A stretch of DNA of 64,000 nucleotides from Dehalococcoidales bacterium. GTDB lineage: Bacteria; Chloroflexota; Dehalococcoidia; Dehalococcoidales; UBA5760. This document shows, one piece after another, positions 18,062-25,993 of this stretch (its first letter is position 1; each line of letters begins with the position of its first letter). The notes beneath the pieces were generated by a model. The model was not told the DNA's origin and searched no databases. It saw only the letters and a list, made by a program, of their open reading frames with translations. The stretch spans positions 107,213 to 171,212 of the forward strand of contig JAQUQE010000004.1 in assembly GCA_028716225.1 (NCBI GenBank), in the 5' to 3' direction. Both the position numbers and the translations under genes were made by a program.

Positions 18062-18895
18062 GTGAAAAGAATCGGTATTCTCTGCCACCCGCTGAACAAA
18101 GCCGCCCGTCCCATGGCTGACGAACTGGAGAGTTTTCTCGGCGCCAGGGGCGTTTCTACGTGGGTATGTTCCGCCTGGGAAAGCGACGAGGCGAGAGCAC
18201 AACTGGAGGATACCGATCTAATACTGACTGTCGGCGGCGACGGAACGATTCTACGGGCGGCCCAGGTGGTGATCTCAAACCCGATTCCGATTACCGGGGT
18301 GAACCTGGGTAAGCTTGGTTTTATGACTGAGCTCAGCGCTGCCGAGGCAAAAGATAAACTGGCGGCACTACTGGCGGGAGAGGGTTGGATAGACGAGCGG
18401 GCTATGCTTGAGGCAAAGCTGAAAACTCCCGACAGTAAGGGGGTCCAGGTGCTCTACGCCCTGAATGATATGGTAATGGCACGCGGCGAAGTAGCCCGTA
18501 TGGTCCATATCGAGGCCGCCATTGACGGGAAGGAGCTTACTACCTATCGTGCTGACGGAGTTATTCTGGCCACCGCCACCGGCAGCACCGGCTATTCACT
18601 GTCGGCCGGAGGGCCTATCCTACATCCTCAGGCCAGGGAGTTCCTCCTGTTACCGATACTACCTCACCTGAGTCTTGCCTATACCCTGGTATTACCGTCC
18701 TCAGTATCAGTCAGGCTGCGCATTAATGCCGCTCATACTACTACGTTAAGTGTTGACGGCCATATAAACCTGTCACTCGCCAGCGGCACTACTCTGGAAG
18801 TGAAGCAGAGTAAAAAGAAGACGCGATTCTTGAGGATCCATCCCGATACGTCCTTCTATGGGTCTCTGGAGCAAAGACTAAAAGGAAAAAAGTAG
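18062..18895 (+). CDS. nadK: NAD kinase (NAD+ to NADP+)
   Basis: 277 residues. The diacylglycerol-kinase-like motif TVGGDGTILRAA and the second signature TATGSTGYSLSAGGPI are both present, along with NDMVMARG. ATP- or polyphosphate-dependent phosphorylation of NAD in the cytosol. GTG start behind GAGGAG. First of three closely packed genes (GNAT and Nudix follow). Confidence 0.96.
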   Translation: MKRIGILCHPLNKAARPMADELESFLGARGVSTWVCSAWESDEARAQLEDTDLILTVGGDGTILRAAQVVISNPIPITGVNLGKLGFMTELSAAEAKDKLAALLAGEGWIDERAMLEAKLKTPDSKGVQVLYALNDMVMARGEVARMVHIEAAIDGKELTTYRADGVILATATGSTGYSLSAGGPILHPQAREFLLLPILPHLSLAYTLVLPSSVSVRLRINAAHTTTLSVDGHINLSLASGTTLEVKQSKKKTRFLRIHPDTSFYGSLEQRLKGKK

Positions 18896-18903
18896 GTGGT
18901 AAA

Positions 18904-19374
18904 GTGGTCAAGCTAGAAAGAGCCACGATTAGAGATGTCAGCCAGATACACCGGTTGGTTAACTTCTTCGCCAGTAGAGGGAAGATGCTGGCCCGCTCTT
19001 TAAGCGAGATATACGAAAACATCAGGGACTATCAGGTGGTCAGAGATGGGGAGCAGGTGATTGCCTGCGTGGCCCTGCACGTTATGTGGTCGGACCTGGC
19101 TGAGATCAAGTCACTGGCGGTCGCTGAGAGCAGCCAGAAACAGGGGATTGGCGAACGGATGATCCGGAGTTGTCTTGCAGAAGCACAAGGACTCGGCATA
19201 AGTACCGTTTTCTGCCTTACCTATAAACCGGAGTTGTTTGAGCGAGTGGGCTTTTCTCGAATAGACAAAATGGAGCTTCCTAACAAGGTCTGGACGGAAT
19301 GCTACCGCTGCCCCAAGTTTCCCAATTGCGACGAAGTAGCCCTTACCTATCACACGGGGGCCAAGCTTGATTGA
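18904..19374 (+). CDS. GNAT N-acetyltransferase, possible N-acetylglutamate synthase
   Basis: 156 residues. The acetyl-CoA loop is QKQGIGERMI near residue 80. The Cys-containing C-terminal segment (ECYRCPKFPNCDEVAL) resembles the short ArgA-type N-acetylglutamate synthases of anaerobes, so a role in arginine biosynthesis is plausible but not proven; no arg genes are adjacent. GTG start; its 3' end overlaps the Nudix gene by 8 nt. Confidence 0.85.
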   Translation: MVKLERATIRDVSQIHRLVNFFASRGKMLARSLSEIYENIRDYQVVRDGEQVIACVALHVMWSDLAEIKSLAVAESSQKQGIGERMIRSCLAEAQGLGISTVFCLTYKPELFERVGFSRIDKMELPNKVWTECYRCPKFPNCDEVALTYHTGAKLD

Positions 19375-19906
19375 GGAAAGAACTCTATCCAGTCATCTCG
19401 TCTACGAAGGGCAGGCGCTTAGGCTGCGCATCGATGAGGTGGAGACAGCGGGCGGCCGAGAGTCCAGGCGAGAGATTGTTGAGCACGACGATTGTGTCGC
19501 TATTATCGCGGTTTCCGGCGATAGCATACTGCTGGTAAGGCAGTTCCGAAAACCGGTGGAACAGGAACTCCTGGAGATACCGGCCGGTGGCATTAACCCC
19601 GGTGAGAGCCCAGAGGAGGCCGTTAGCCGTGAGCTACGCGAGGAAACAGGCTACCTGCCTCAAAAAATGGAGCGGCTGGGAGGCTTCTATTCTGTACCCG
19701 GTTACGGTACGGAATACCTCTACCTTTATCTGGCAACCGACCTTACTCCCGGCCGTCTGTTTGCCGAGGACACCGAGAGCATCAGTGTGGTACGGGTGCC
19801 AGTCAGTCAGATTCTTGAGCTTATCACCTCGGGCAGCATCTGCGACGCGAAGAGCATCGCCGGGCTGCTCACCTTCCTGGAGTATCTCAAGAGAAGTAAC
19901 GGCTAG
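19367..19906 (+). CDS. Nudix hydrolase, ADP-ribose pyrophosphatase type
   Basis: 179 residues. The Nudix box GGINPGESPEEAVSRELREE lies near residue 75, preceded by the LVRQFRKPVEQELLEIPAG segment characteristic of ADP-ribose pyrophosphatases (NudF-like). Probably cleaves ADP-ribose to AMP and ribose-5-phosphate, consistent with its place after NAD kinase. TTG start inside the GNAT gene. Confidence 0.92.
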   Translation: MIEERTLSSHLVYEGQALRLRIDEVETAGGRESRREIVEHDDCVAIIAVSGDSILLVRQFRKPVEQELLEIPAGGINPGESPEEAVSRELREETGYLPQKMERLGGFYSVPGYGTEYLYLYLATDLTPGRLFAEDTESISVVRVPVSQILELITSGSICDAKSIAGLLTFLEYLKRSNG

Positions 19907-20262
19907 CCGAGTTTATCGGCTAGCTTCCTGCCACCGATGAGGTGCATATGGAGATGGGGCACCAGCTGCCCGCCCCATTCGCCGTAGTTTATCACCAGGC
20001 GATATCCTTTTCCCGAGAGACCTTCACTTTTAGCCAGACGATTAGCCGCGCCAACCATACGCCCGATAAGGGACGACTCACCTTCGGATAGATGCGCCAG
20101 GGAAGGGATATGCCTCCTGGGTATGATAAGCAGGTGAGCCGGAGCCTGGGGGTTAATGTCACGGAAGGCGATTACTTCCTCATCCTGATAGAGGATTTCG
20201 GTAGCCACTCTGCCGGCCGCAATTTGACAAAAGATACAGTCCGTTTCCACCTTCTTGCTCAT
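19903..20262 (-). CDS. HIT family nucleotide-binding protein (Hint-like)
   Basis: 119 residues. The N-terminal CIFCQIAAG zinc/Cys motif and the histidine triad HLHMHLIGG near the C-terminus identify a Hint-type purine nucleoside phosphoramidase. Ends convergently with the Nudix gene (4-nt overlap). Confidence 0.95.
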   Translation of the reverse strand: MSKKVETDCIFCQIAAGRVATEILYQDEEVIAFRDINPQAPAHLLIIPRRHIPSLAHLSEGESSLIGRMVGAANRLAKSEGLSGKGYRLVINYGEWGGQLVPHLHMHLIGGRKLADKLG

Positions 20263-20279
20263 TTTAGATTAGATATCCC

Positions 20280-20393
20280 TTATTCTCCAGAGTTCTTCTC
20301 AACAACCCGCTCCAACGTTATCTTACCCGCTTTTCCCCCGGCAATCAACTCAGGCTCGGAATTGATACCTCCGCCGCCTTCAGCCTTTATCAA
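20280..20393 (-). CDS. Possible 37-residue ORF coupled to the carboxyltransferase gene
   Basis: A TTG overlaps the stop of the upstream gene (TTGA) and opens a frame encoding a Gly-rich start (KAEGGGGINSEP) and KAGKITLERVVEK. It lacks a biotin motif. Coupling geometry is the only support; it may be a gene remnant or chance. Confidence 0.25.
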   Translation of the reverse strand: MIKAEGGGGINSEPELIAGGKAGKITLERVVEKNSGE

Positions 20394-21781
20394 GACGAGG
20401 TCTCCAGGCCGAACTTCCTTTTCAGGAAGCGCAGTCCGGTGATGGGATAGAGCGCGGCTATCAGTACGTCGCCGATATCCTCGGTGAAATCTCTTACCAT
20501 CTCTCTGGCTTTGTCCAGTTCGGGCTCAAGCATATCGGCAGCGCGGCAGGTAACCGGAGTCTTGCCCCGTTTATAGTGCTTCAGGACTATCTCCTGTACT
20601 TCAGGGTCAATGGGAGCCGGCGGTTTACCATACAGCCCGAAAACGTAGTCCTGTACCTGGGTCGATACCAGCTTGTATCTGCCGACAAGAACATTCTGGA
20701 CAGCCTGTACCCCGATAATCTGGCTGGTAGGGGTTACCAGCGGCGGGTAGCCCAGCTCCTTACGCACCCGTGGGACCTCTTTGTATACTTCATCCAGCCT
20801 GTGCAGGACATTACCCTCGCGTAGCTGGGAAACCAGATTGGATATCATGCCACCGGGAATCTGGTGCATCAGCACGCCGGTATCAATAACCGATGTTTTT
20901 GTATTCCCCATGAAGTCCTGGTACTTGGGGGCTATCGACTCGATGTACTCCCCCAGTTTGAAAAGGTGGGTCAAGTCAAGACCGGTATCCCGGGGAGTCC
21001 CCTGCAGAGCAACCAGGATAGGTTCAACAGCCGGGTGAGAAGAGCGCAGGGCAAACGGAGCCAGGGCGGTATCGATAATGTCCACCCCGGCTTCGATGGC
21101 CTTCAGACAGCTCATCGAGGCCATACCGCTGGTGTAGTGGGTGTGAAGCTGTACCGGTACCTTTAATACTTTCTTCAGGGCTTTAACCAGCCTATAGGCA
21201 TCATCAGGGGCGATAAGACCCGCCATATCCTTGATGCAGATGCTGTCAGCACCCATATCCTGCATGATGAGCGCCTTATTGACATAATAATCGAGATTGT
21301 AAACCGCCCCACCCATCTTACGCTCGGTAAGCGAATAGCATATCGAGAGCTGGGCATGCTTACCGCTCTCCTTAATCGCTTTAAGGCAAGTCTCGAAGTT
21401 GCGCTCATCATTCAGGGCATCAAAGACCCTGAAGATATCGATGCCCACCCGGGCAGCGTGATGGACAAAGGCGGTAACCACATCATCGGCATAGTTGCGG
21501 TAACCGACCAGGTTCTGTCCCCTGAGCAGCATTTGCAGCGGCGTATCCGGCATCAGATCCTTGAGGAGACGAGGCCTCTGCCAGGGGTCCTCGTTGAGAA
21601 ACCTGGTAGCAACATCAAAGGTGGCACCACCCCAGACCTCCATCGAGTGGAAGCCGACCTTATTCATCTCCGCGGCGATATTCACCATATCCTCGGTCCG
21701 CATCCGGGTGGCTAACAGCGATTGATGTCCGTCACGGAAGGTAATATCGGTAATTTTCAGGGGATTCTTCATCATCTTCAA
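20390..21781 (-). CDS. Pyruvate/oxaloacetate carboxyltransferase (PycB/OadA-type subunit)
   Basis: 463 residues. TIM-barrel carboxyltransferase domain with ITDITFRDGHQSLLATRMR, the metal/Lys region and QLHTHYTSGMA, followed by the conserved PYC/OADA domain. There is no C-terminal biotinyl domain (no AMKM), so the biotin carrier and the biotin carboxylase subunit must be encoded elsewhere. It probably works in two-subunit pyruvate carboxylase, making oxaloacetate. TTG 21781 has CGGAG at good spacing; ATGs at 21775 and 21772 are alternatives. Confidence 0.9.
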   Translation of the reverse strand: MKMMKNPLKITDITFRDGHQSLLATRMRTEDMVNIAAEMNKVGFHSMEVWGGATFDVATRFLNEDPWQRPRLLKDLMPDTPLQMLLRGQNLVGYRNYADDVVTAFVHHAARVGIDIFRVFDALNDERNFETCLKAIKESGKHAQLSICYSLTERKMGGAVYNLDYYVNKALIMQDMGADSICIKDMAGLIAPDDAYRLVKALKKVLKVPVQLHTHYTSGMASMSCLKAIEAGVDIIDTALAPFALRSSHPAVEPILVALQGTPRDTGLDLTHLFKLGEYIESIAPKYQDFMGNTKTSVIDTGVLMHQIPGGMISNLVSQLREGNVLHRLDEVYKEVPRVRKELGYPPLVTPTSQIIGVQAVQNVLVGRYKLVSTQVQDYVFGLYGKPPAPIDPEVQEIVLKHYKRGKTPVTCRAADMLEPELDKAREMVRDFTEDIGDVLIAALYPITGLRFLKRKFGLETSS

Positions 21782-21867
21782 TTTGAGCGCTCCGTTTATA
21801 GAGTGTTCAGTTTTACGACACCTATTATTATACAGGTTAGACTATTCTATGGAAAGTGGCTAAAATA

Positions 21868-21978
21868 GTGATAGAATGGGAGCGGAAGCAGGAACCGTAC
21901 GGTCTTAAGCCGGGCTGGCTGCGGCACAGGCAATGGTATGTTTCTGCTATTATATTTATTCGGGGCGGTGTTAAATGA
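21868..21978 (+). CDS. Possible 36-residue ORF overlapping the folK start
   Basis: GTG 21868 opens a frame whose TGA overlaps the folK ATG (ATGA). The predicted peptide is Trp/Arg-rich with a hydrophobic end (WYVSAIIFIRGG). No clear ribosome-binding site. Could be a leader peptide for folK or chance. Confidence 0.25.
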   Translation: MIEWERKQEPYGLKPGWLRHRQWYVSAIIFIRGGVK

Positions 21979-22472
21979 CAACCAATTTTGTAGAGGTATA
22001 TCTCGGTCTGGGCTCAAATATGGGCAACCGACAGGAAAACCTGGAGAAGGCTCTTGATTTTCTCGCGCAGAGGCTGCGGGTAGCCAGGGTCTCCTCCATG
22101 TATGATACTGAGCCGGTGGGTAACACCGATCAGCCCCGCTTTCTCAATCTGGCCTGCCGGGTCAATACCGTACTGGAACCGGCGGCACTGCTTGCTCTGG
22201 CCAAGGGGATCGAGAGCAAGATGGGCAGGGCGTTCGGCAAAGCCAATGGCCCCCGCCCCATTGATATCGACATCCTTGTTTATGGCGACCGGATTATGGA
22301 TACCCCGGACCTGGTTATTCCCCACCCCAGGATGACGGAGAGGGCCTTCGTCCTGGTGCCTCTGGCAGAGATTGCCCCCGATTTAAGACACCCGTCAAAC
22401 GGTAAGACGATCAGAGAGCTGTTGGGCGGGATAACCGAGATGCAGGGCGTACTTAAGTGGGAGAGCAGCTAA
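21975..22472 (+). CDS. folK: 6-hydroxymethyl-7,8-dihydropterin pyrophosphokinase
   Basis: 165 residues. The N-terminal YLGLGSNMGNRQENLEKAL and the signature PRPIDIDILVYGDR (ATP and Mg binding), plus IPHPRMTERAFVLVPL, are diagnostic. Folate biosynthesis step before dihydropteroate synthase. Followed 9 nt later by queD, another pterin enzyme. Confidence 0.96.
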   Translation: MTTNFVEVYLGLGSNMGNRQENLEKALDFLAQRLRVARVSSMYDTEPVGNTDQPRFLNLACRVNTVLEPAALLALAKGIESKMGRAFGKANGPRPIDIDILVYGDRIMDTPDLVIPHPRMTERAFVLVPLAEIAPDLRHPSNGKTIRELLGGITEMQGVLKWESS

Positions 22473-22481
22473 GGAGAGAGA

Positions 22482-22853
22482 ATGTATCAGCTATCTGTCG
22501 AGCAGCATTTTGACGCCGCTCATCTCCTGCGGGGATATCATGGCAAGTGTGAGGCACTGCACGGACATCGCTTCCGGGCCGTAGTTAAGATCGAGGCCGC
22601 CGGGCTTGATGGAATAGGAATAGCCTACGATTTTGCCGAGCTGAAAAGGCATCTCAGAGATATTCTATCCCGGTTTGACCATACCTGCCTGAATGACGTA
22701 CCCCCGTTCGATAAAATAAACCCGTCTTCGGAGAATATCGCCCGCACCATCTATGATGAGCTTAAGCCGAAGCTGTCGGGAACACCGGTCGTACTTGCCG
22801 CCGTCGAGGTATGGGAATCACCCGAGAGCAGGGTAGCCTACATACCCGATTAG
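22482..22853 (+). CDS. queD: 6-carboxy-5,6,7,8-tetrahydropterin synthase / PTPS family
   Basis: 123 residues. Zinc ligands HFDAAHLL and HGHRF, the catalytic Cys in GKCEALHGH, and the C-terminal EVWESPESRVAY are typical of QueD. Converts dihydroneopterin triphosphate to the preQ0 precursor. AAGGAGAG precedes the ATG. Its end overlaps the Trm112-like gene (4 nt) on the other strand. Confidence 0.93.
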   Translation: MYQLSVEQHFDAAHLLRGYHGKCEALHGHRFRAVVKIEAAGLDGIGIAYDFAELKRHLRDILSRFDHTCLNDVPPFDKINPSSENIARTIYDELKPKLSGTPVVLAAVEVWESPESRVAYIPD

Positions 22854-23032
22854 GGGTGCTTATCCGGCGGTAGCAGGCTGGGGATTGTCTCCCGGATGGG
22901 GTAAAGCGCTTCGCATCTCCGGCAATATAGCGAGCCGGTCACTATTTCCTGCCCGTTCTCTTCCTCTACCTTGAGCCCAAGCTCCCCTTTACAGACCGGG
23001 CAGACCAGGATATCCATCAGCTCTTTCTTCAT
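22850..23032 (-). CDS. Trm112-like zinc protein (UPF0434)
   Basis: 60 residues. MKKELMDILVCPVCKGEL and CRRCEALYPIRETIPSLLP are the Trm112/YcaR signature: two CxxC pairs and a conserved acidic Pro-rich end. Eukaryotic Trm112 activates methyltransferases; the bacterial role is unclear. The start is placed at ATG 23032, which lies six nt after a perfect TATAAT. Confidence 0.9.
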   Translation of the reverse strand: MKKELMDILVCPVCKGELGLKVEEENGQEIVTGSLYCRRCEALYPIRETIPSLLPPDKHP

Positions 23033-23038
23033 AAACGG

Positions 23039-23044
23039 ATTATA
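23039..23044 (-). promoter_or_regulatory. Extended -10 promoter of the Trm112-like gene; predicted leaderless
   Basis: TGGTATAAT on the minus strand (TATAAT at 23044-23039), then CCGTTT, then ATG at 23032. There is no room for a Shine-Dalgarno leader. Confidence 0.62.
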
Positions 23045-23131
23045 CCACAACGATCTTTAGCGCATACGGCATGGTATCGAAACATTTCTTAAGGATGAGA
23101 TATAAGGCAAACTGCCTCACCGCTTGGTGTT

Positions 23132-23314
23132 TCAGGTGAAGCTGTTTGGTGAGCAGGTACGGGAAGAAGAAGCCGTACCGAATGTAGAAAAGACCCTTCT
23201 CGGCCTCTCCTTACCGCATCGGGGACACTTCACCTCGCTATCGCTATCGGCTATACTCCGCCGAAGCTCGAACCGGGCACCGCATCCGGTACATTCATAT
23301 TCATAAACAGGCAC
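23132..23314 (-). CDS. FmdB family zinc-ribbon protein
   Basis: 60 residues, MPVYEYECTGCGARFE...CPRCG, with a Ser/Arg-rich tail. Paralogue of 15165-15395 but without the Cys-rich extension. Function unknown. Confidence 0.9.
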   Translation of the reverse strand: MPVYEYECTGCGARFELRRSIADSDSEVKCPRCGKERPRRVFSTFGTASSSRTCSPNSFT

Positions 23315-23409
23315 AGCACAACCTCCGCTGCTCTTTCATCGCTCCCTCTTTCATTGTAAATACGGTTCCGGTATAATGCAAGCAAAACCGGACGGAAAGG
23401 AGGAGCAGG

Positions 23410-24213
23410 ATGCCCTACTTGAGCCTGAACGACACCCGTTTGTACTACGAGGAGAAGGGGGAAGGACAACCGATTATCTTTATACACGGGGTATGGATGA
23501 GCGGCCGCTTCTTCAAGAAGCAGATACCCTACTTCGCCCGGCGCTACCGGGTAATCGTACCCGACCTGCGGTCACACGGACGCTCGGCACACGTCCATTT
23601 CGGTCATACCCTGCCCGGCTACGCCCGGGATATCCATGCCCTGATAGGTGAACTCGGCTTAAAGAACGTCGTGCTGATAGGCTGGTCGATGGGCGCCCTG
23701 GTTACCTGGGACTATTTCAAGCAGTTCGGCAGCGAGAATGTTACCGCTACCGTTATCATCGATCAGTCTGCCTGTGATTTAACAGCGCCCGATTGGACTA
23801 TGGGGCTTTTTGACCTCGCGGAGCTCCGCCGGACGATGGCTGCCGTCCAGACAGACCGGGAAACGGTTGTACGCGATTTCATCCCTTCGATGTTCAAGGA
23901 TAAGCCGGCCGAGGAAGAAGCCGGCTGGATATTCGATGAAATCACCCGGCTGCCCGAGTCTGTTGCCGGTGCTATCCTCTTCGATCAGACCTTACAGGAC
24001 TACCGGCCGGTACTCTCGAGCGTAAACGTCCCGACGCTGCTTTGCTTCGGCAGGGACGAAAAGCTTTACCCGGTCGCCGCCGGGGAGTACCTTTGCCGGA
24101 ACCTGCCCGATGCCCGGCTCGTAGTCTTCGAGGAGAGCGGCCACTGCCCGTTTCTTGAAGAACCGGAGCGTTTCAACCGGGAGGTGGACCGGTTCATCCG
24201 ATCACTGCGCTGA
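23410..24213 (+). CDS. Alpha/beta-fold hydrolase
   Basis: 267 residues. Oxyanion region FIHGVWMSG, nucleophile elbow GWSMGAL near residue 96, acid in LLCFGRDEKLYP and catalytic His in ESGHCPFLEEPERF: the complete triad of the epoxide-hydrolase/esterase-like group. The substrate is unknown. AAAGGAGGAG precedes the ATG, and a TATAAT box lies about 35 nt upstream. Followed by tspO in the same direction. Confidence 0.9.
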   Translation: MPYLSLNDTRLYYEEKGEGQPIIFIHGVWMSGRFFKKQIPYFARRYRVIVPDLRSHGRSAHVHFGHTLPGYARDIHALIGELGLKNVVLIGWSMGALVTWDYFKQFGSENVTATVIIDQSACDLTAPDWTMGLFDLAELRRTMAAVQTDRETVVRDFIPSMFKDKPAEEEAGWIFDEITRLPESVAGAILFDQTLQDYRPVLSSVNVPTLLCFGRDEKLYPVAAGEYLCRNLPDARLVVFEESGHCPFLEEPERFNREVDRFIRSLR

Positions 24214-24235
24214 ACAACCGGAGGAAGGAGGAAAC

Positions 24236-24718
24236 ATGTCCGATAAATCCGTTATAGGTAAGCTGGTAGGAAGTATCGCGGCCTGCTATGGCGCCGGGGC
24301 AATCGGGTCGGCCTTCACGACGTCCCAGATTCCCACCTGGTACGCAACCCTGGCGAAGCCGTCTTTCACCCCTCCCGATGCCGTATTCATGCCGGTCTGG
24401 CTGACCCTTTACGCCCTGATGGGAATAGCAGTATTCCTGATATGGCGCAAAGGGCTGCAGACCGATGGAGTGAAGCCGGCATTCATACTATTCTGGGTGC
24501 AGTTGGTCCTTAATGCTCTATGGTCGGTAGTATTCTTCGGCTATGAATCCCCTACCGGCGGCTTCGCCATAATACTGGCACTAGGAGTCATACTTCTGAT
24601 TACTACCATCAAGTTTTTCAAGATATCGAAGGCTGCGGGTGGCCTTCTCGTACCTTACCTGTCCTGGATAGGTATTGCCACTTCGTTAAACGGCGGGATC
24701 ATGATGCTCAATCCCTAG
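24236..24718 (+). CDS. tspO: TspO/MBR family tryptophan-rich sensory protein
   Basis: 160 residues with five transmembrane helices. The conserved PSFTPPDAVFMPVWLTLYALMG and LNALWSVVFFG segments mark the TspO fold, which binds porphyrins and sterols. ATG 24236 is preceded by GGAAGGAGG and gives the usual family length. Physiological ligand unknown. Confidence 0.93.
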   Translation: MSDKSVIGKLVGSIAACYGAGAIGSAFTTSQIPTWYATLAKPSFTPPDAVFMPVWLTLYALMGIAVFLIWRKGLQTDGVKPAFILFWVQLVLNALWSVVFFGYESPTGGFAIILALGVILLITTIKFFKISKAAGGLLVPYLSWIGIATSLNGGIMMLNP

Positions 24719-24749
24719 AATTCCTATGCACTCATTTAAAGACTATCCC

Positions 24750-24798
24750 TTGACAAAATGAACATTTAAGATGTACGATAGCACATAAATAATGTTCA
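24750..24798 (+). promoter_or_regulatory. Promoter with inverted-repeat operator for the MNT/HEPN pair
   Basis: TTGACA (24750-24755), 18-nt spacer, TACGAT (24774-24779). A perfect inverted repeat TGAACATT (24759-24766) and AATGTTCA (24791-24798) brackets the -10 box and the predicted start. This is the layout of an operator bound by a dimeric repressor, plausibly the HTH-containing product of the next gene. Confidence 0.6.
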
Positions 24799-24810
24799 TG
24801 GTATCAGAGA

Positions 24811-25380
24811 ATGCTTGAATACATAATTACCTCTAAAGCCAAGAGGAACCTGTTAAAGTTATTTCTTACCAATCCGGACACTGAGTTCTACGTCAGGGAC
24901 ATCTCAAGACGTACAGGCGAGCCGTTGAACGCTGTGCGACGGGAACTAGGATATCTGGAGAAAGCCGGCCTTGTTCGTTCAAGGAATGCGGGTAATCTCA
25001 GATACTACGCAGTGGTTAAGGAGTTTCCTCTCTACCAGGAATTGAAGAAAATAATCTATGCTACTGTTGGGCTTGGGGATTTCTTAACAGATAAATTACG
25101 CCAGACCAATCGAATAGAATTAGCTTTCATTTACGGTTCGATAGCCCGGGACGAAGAGACGGCCAAAAGCGACGTCGATCTTTTTGTTGTTGGCGAAATA
25201 GAAGAGGAGGAACTTCATTCGCTCGTTTATGAAGCACAAAAAGAAGTTAGACGAGAGATTAACTACACCCTCATGAGTAAAGACGAGTTTATTAAAAGAC
25301 TGAAAAAAGGGGACTCGTTCGTTAAACGTGTTATGGATGAAAGAAAATTAGTGTTGAAGGGGAATCCAGATGTCTATTGA
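24811..25380 (+). CDS. HTH-nucleotidyltransferase (MNT) protein, antitoxin candidate
   Basis: 189 residues. An N-terminal winged helix (residues 10-70, VRDISRRTGEPLNAVRRELG) is fused to a minimal nucleotidyltransferase with GSIARDEETAKSDVDLFVVG (GSx10DxD) near residue 105-125. In HEPN/MNT systems the MNT partner neutralises HEPN, in some cases by AMPylating it; the HTH would add autoregulation through the upstream operator. AT-richer than its neighbours, suggesting transfer. Overlaps the HEPN gene by 11 nt. Confidence 0.85.
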   Translation: MLEYIITSKAKRNLLKLFLTNPDTEFYVRDISRRTGEPLNAVRRELGYLEKAGLVRSRNAGNLRYYAVVKEFPLYQELKKIIYATVGLGDFLTDKLRQTNRIELAFIYGSIARDEETAKSDVDLFVVGEIEEEELHSLVYEAQKEVRREINYTLMSKDEFIKRLKKGDSFVKRVMDERKLVLKGNPDVY

Positions 25381-25798
25381 GCATATGGTACAAGAAGGGT
25401 GTATCCATCCATTCAAGGCGACCAGAGCAGAGATAACAAAGGTCATGGACCTTGCCAGACGTGATCTTGCTGAAGCCGAGAAAATCAAAGGCATCAGCCT
25501 GGATTGGACCTACTCTATCGCATACAATGCCGTACTCCAGGCTTGTAGAGCTTTAATGTTTCATATGGGATATCGCCCTGCAAGTTTTGAAGCCCACAAG
25601 TCTACTTTCGAGTTTATGCAACTGGTTGTCGAAGAACAATTAAAACCCACGATAGATTATTTTGACCGAGCCCGTCAGAAACGGCACCGGGTTACCTACG
25701 AAGCTGTTGGGCTTGTATCTGAAAAAGAGACCGAGCAGATGTTAAAGAAGGCAAAGGAATTTCTTGAATATATTGAGAGTAAACTAAAGAGGAAATAA
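25370..25798 (+). CDS. HEPN-domain protein, putative RNase toxin of an MNT/HEPN pair
   Basis: 142 residues, all-helical HEPN fold. The catalytic Rx4-6H motif fits RARQKRHRVTY near residue 105. The Tyr is four residues after the His rather than two as in the HepT Rx4HxY motif, so the AMPylation site known there is not exactly conserved. It starts inside the MNT gene, as usual for these operons. Confidence 0.82.
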   Translation: MSIEHMVQEGCIHPFKATRAEITKVMDLARRDLAEAEKIKGISLDWTYSIAYNAVLQACRALMFHMGYRPASFEAHKSTFEFMQLVVEEQLKPTIDYFDRARQKRHRVTYEAVGLVSEKETEQMLKKAKEFLEYIESKLKRK

Positions 25799-25851
25799 CA
25801 GTTAATACCTCTCGTGCCAAGAAGCTCGGCAGGGATGTGTATCAAAAAAAT

Positions 25852-25926
25852 TGGTAGCGGGGGTCGGATTCGAACCGACGACCTTCGGGTTATGAGCCCG
25901 ACGAGCTTCCACTGCTCCACCCCGCG
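25852..25926 (-). tRNA. Initiator tRNA-fMet (anticodon CAT)
   Basis: The minus strand folds as a cloverleaf: acceptor CGCGGGG with CCCCGCT, D arm GAGC/GCTC, anticodon arm CGGGCTCATAACCCG, T arm GTCGG-TTCGAAT-CCGAC, and an encoded CCA. The three G-C pairs in the anticodon stem and the unpaired first position of the acceptor (C1 opposite T72) are hallmarks of initiator tRNA. It stands alone. Confidence 0.93.
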
Positions 25927-25993
25927 TTATACTTCAAGTATAGACTCCGGCGGGGCGGAGTGTCAAACCCTAGCCTCCTCTTAATCCCGTATG

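Noticed and set aside
25852..25926. tRNA-fMet as an integration site for the neighbouring HEPN/MNT pair
   Set aside because: No integrase, no duplicated tRNA 3' end and no direct repeat at the other side of the pair were seen.
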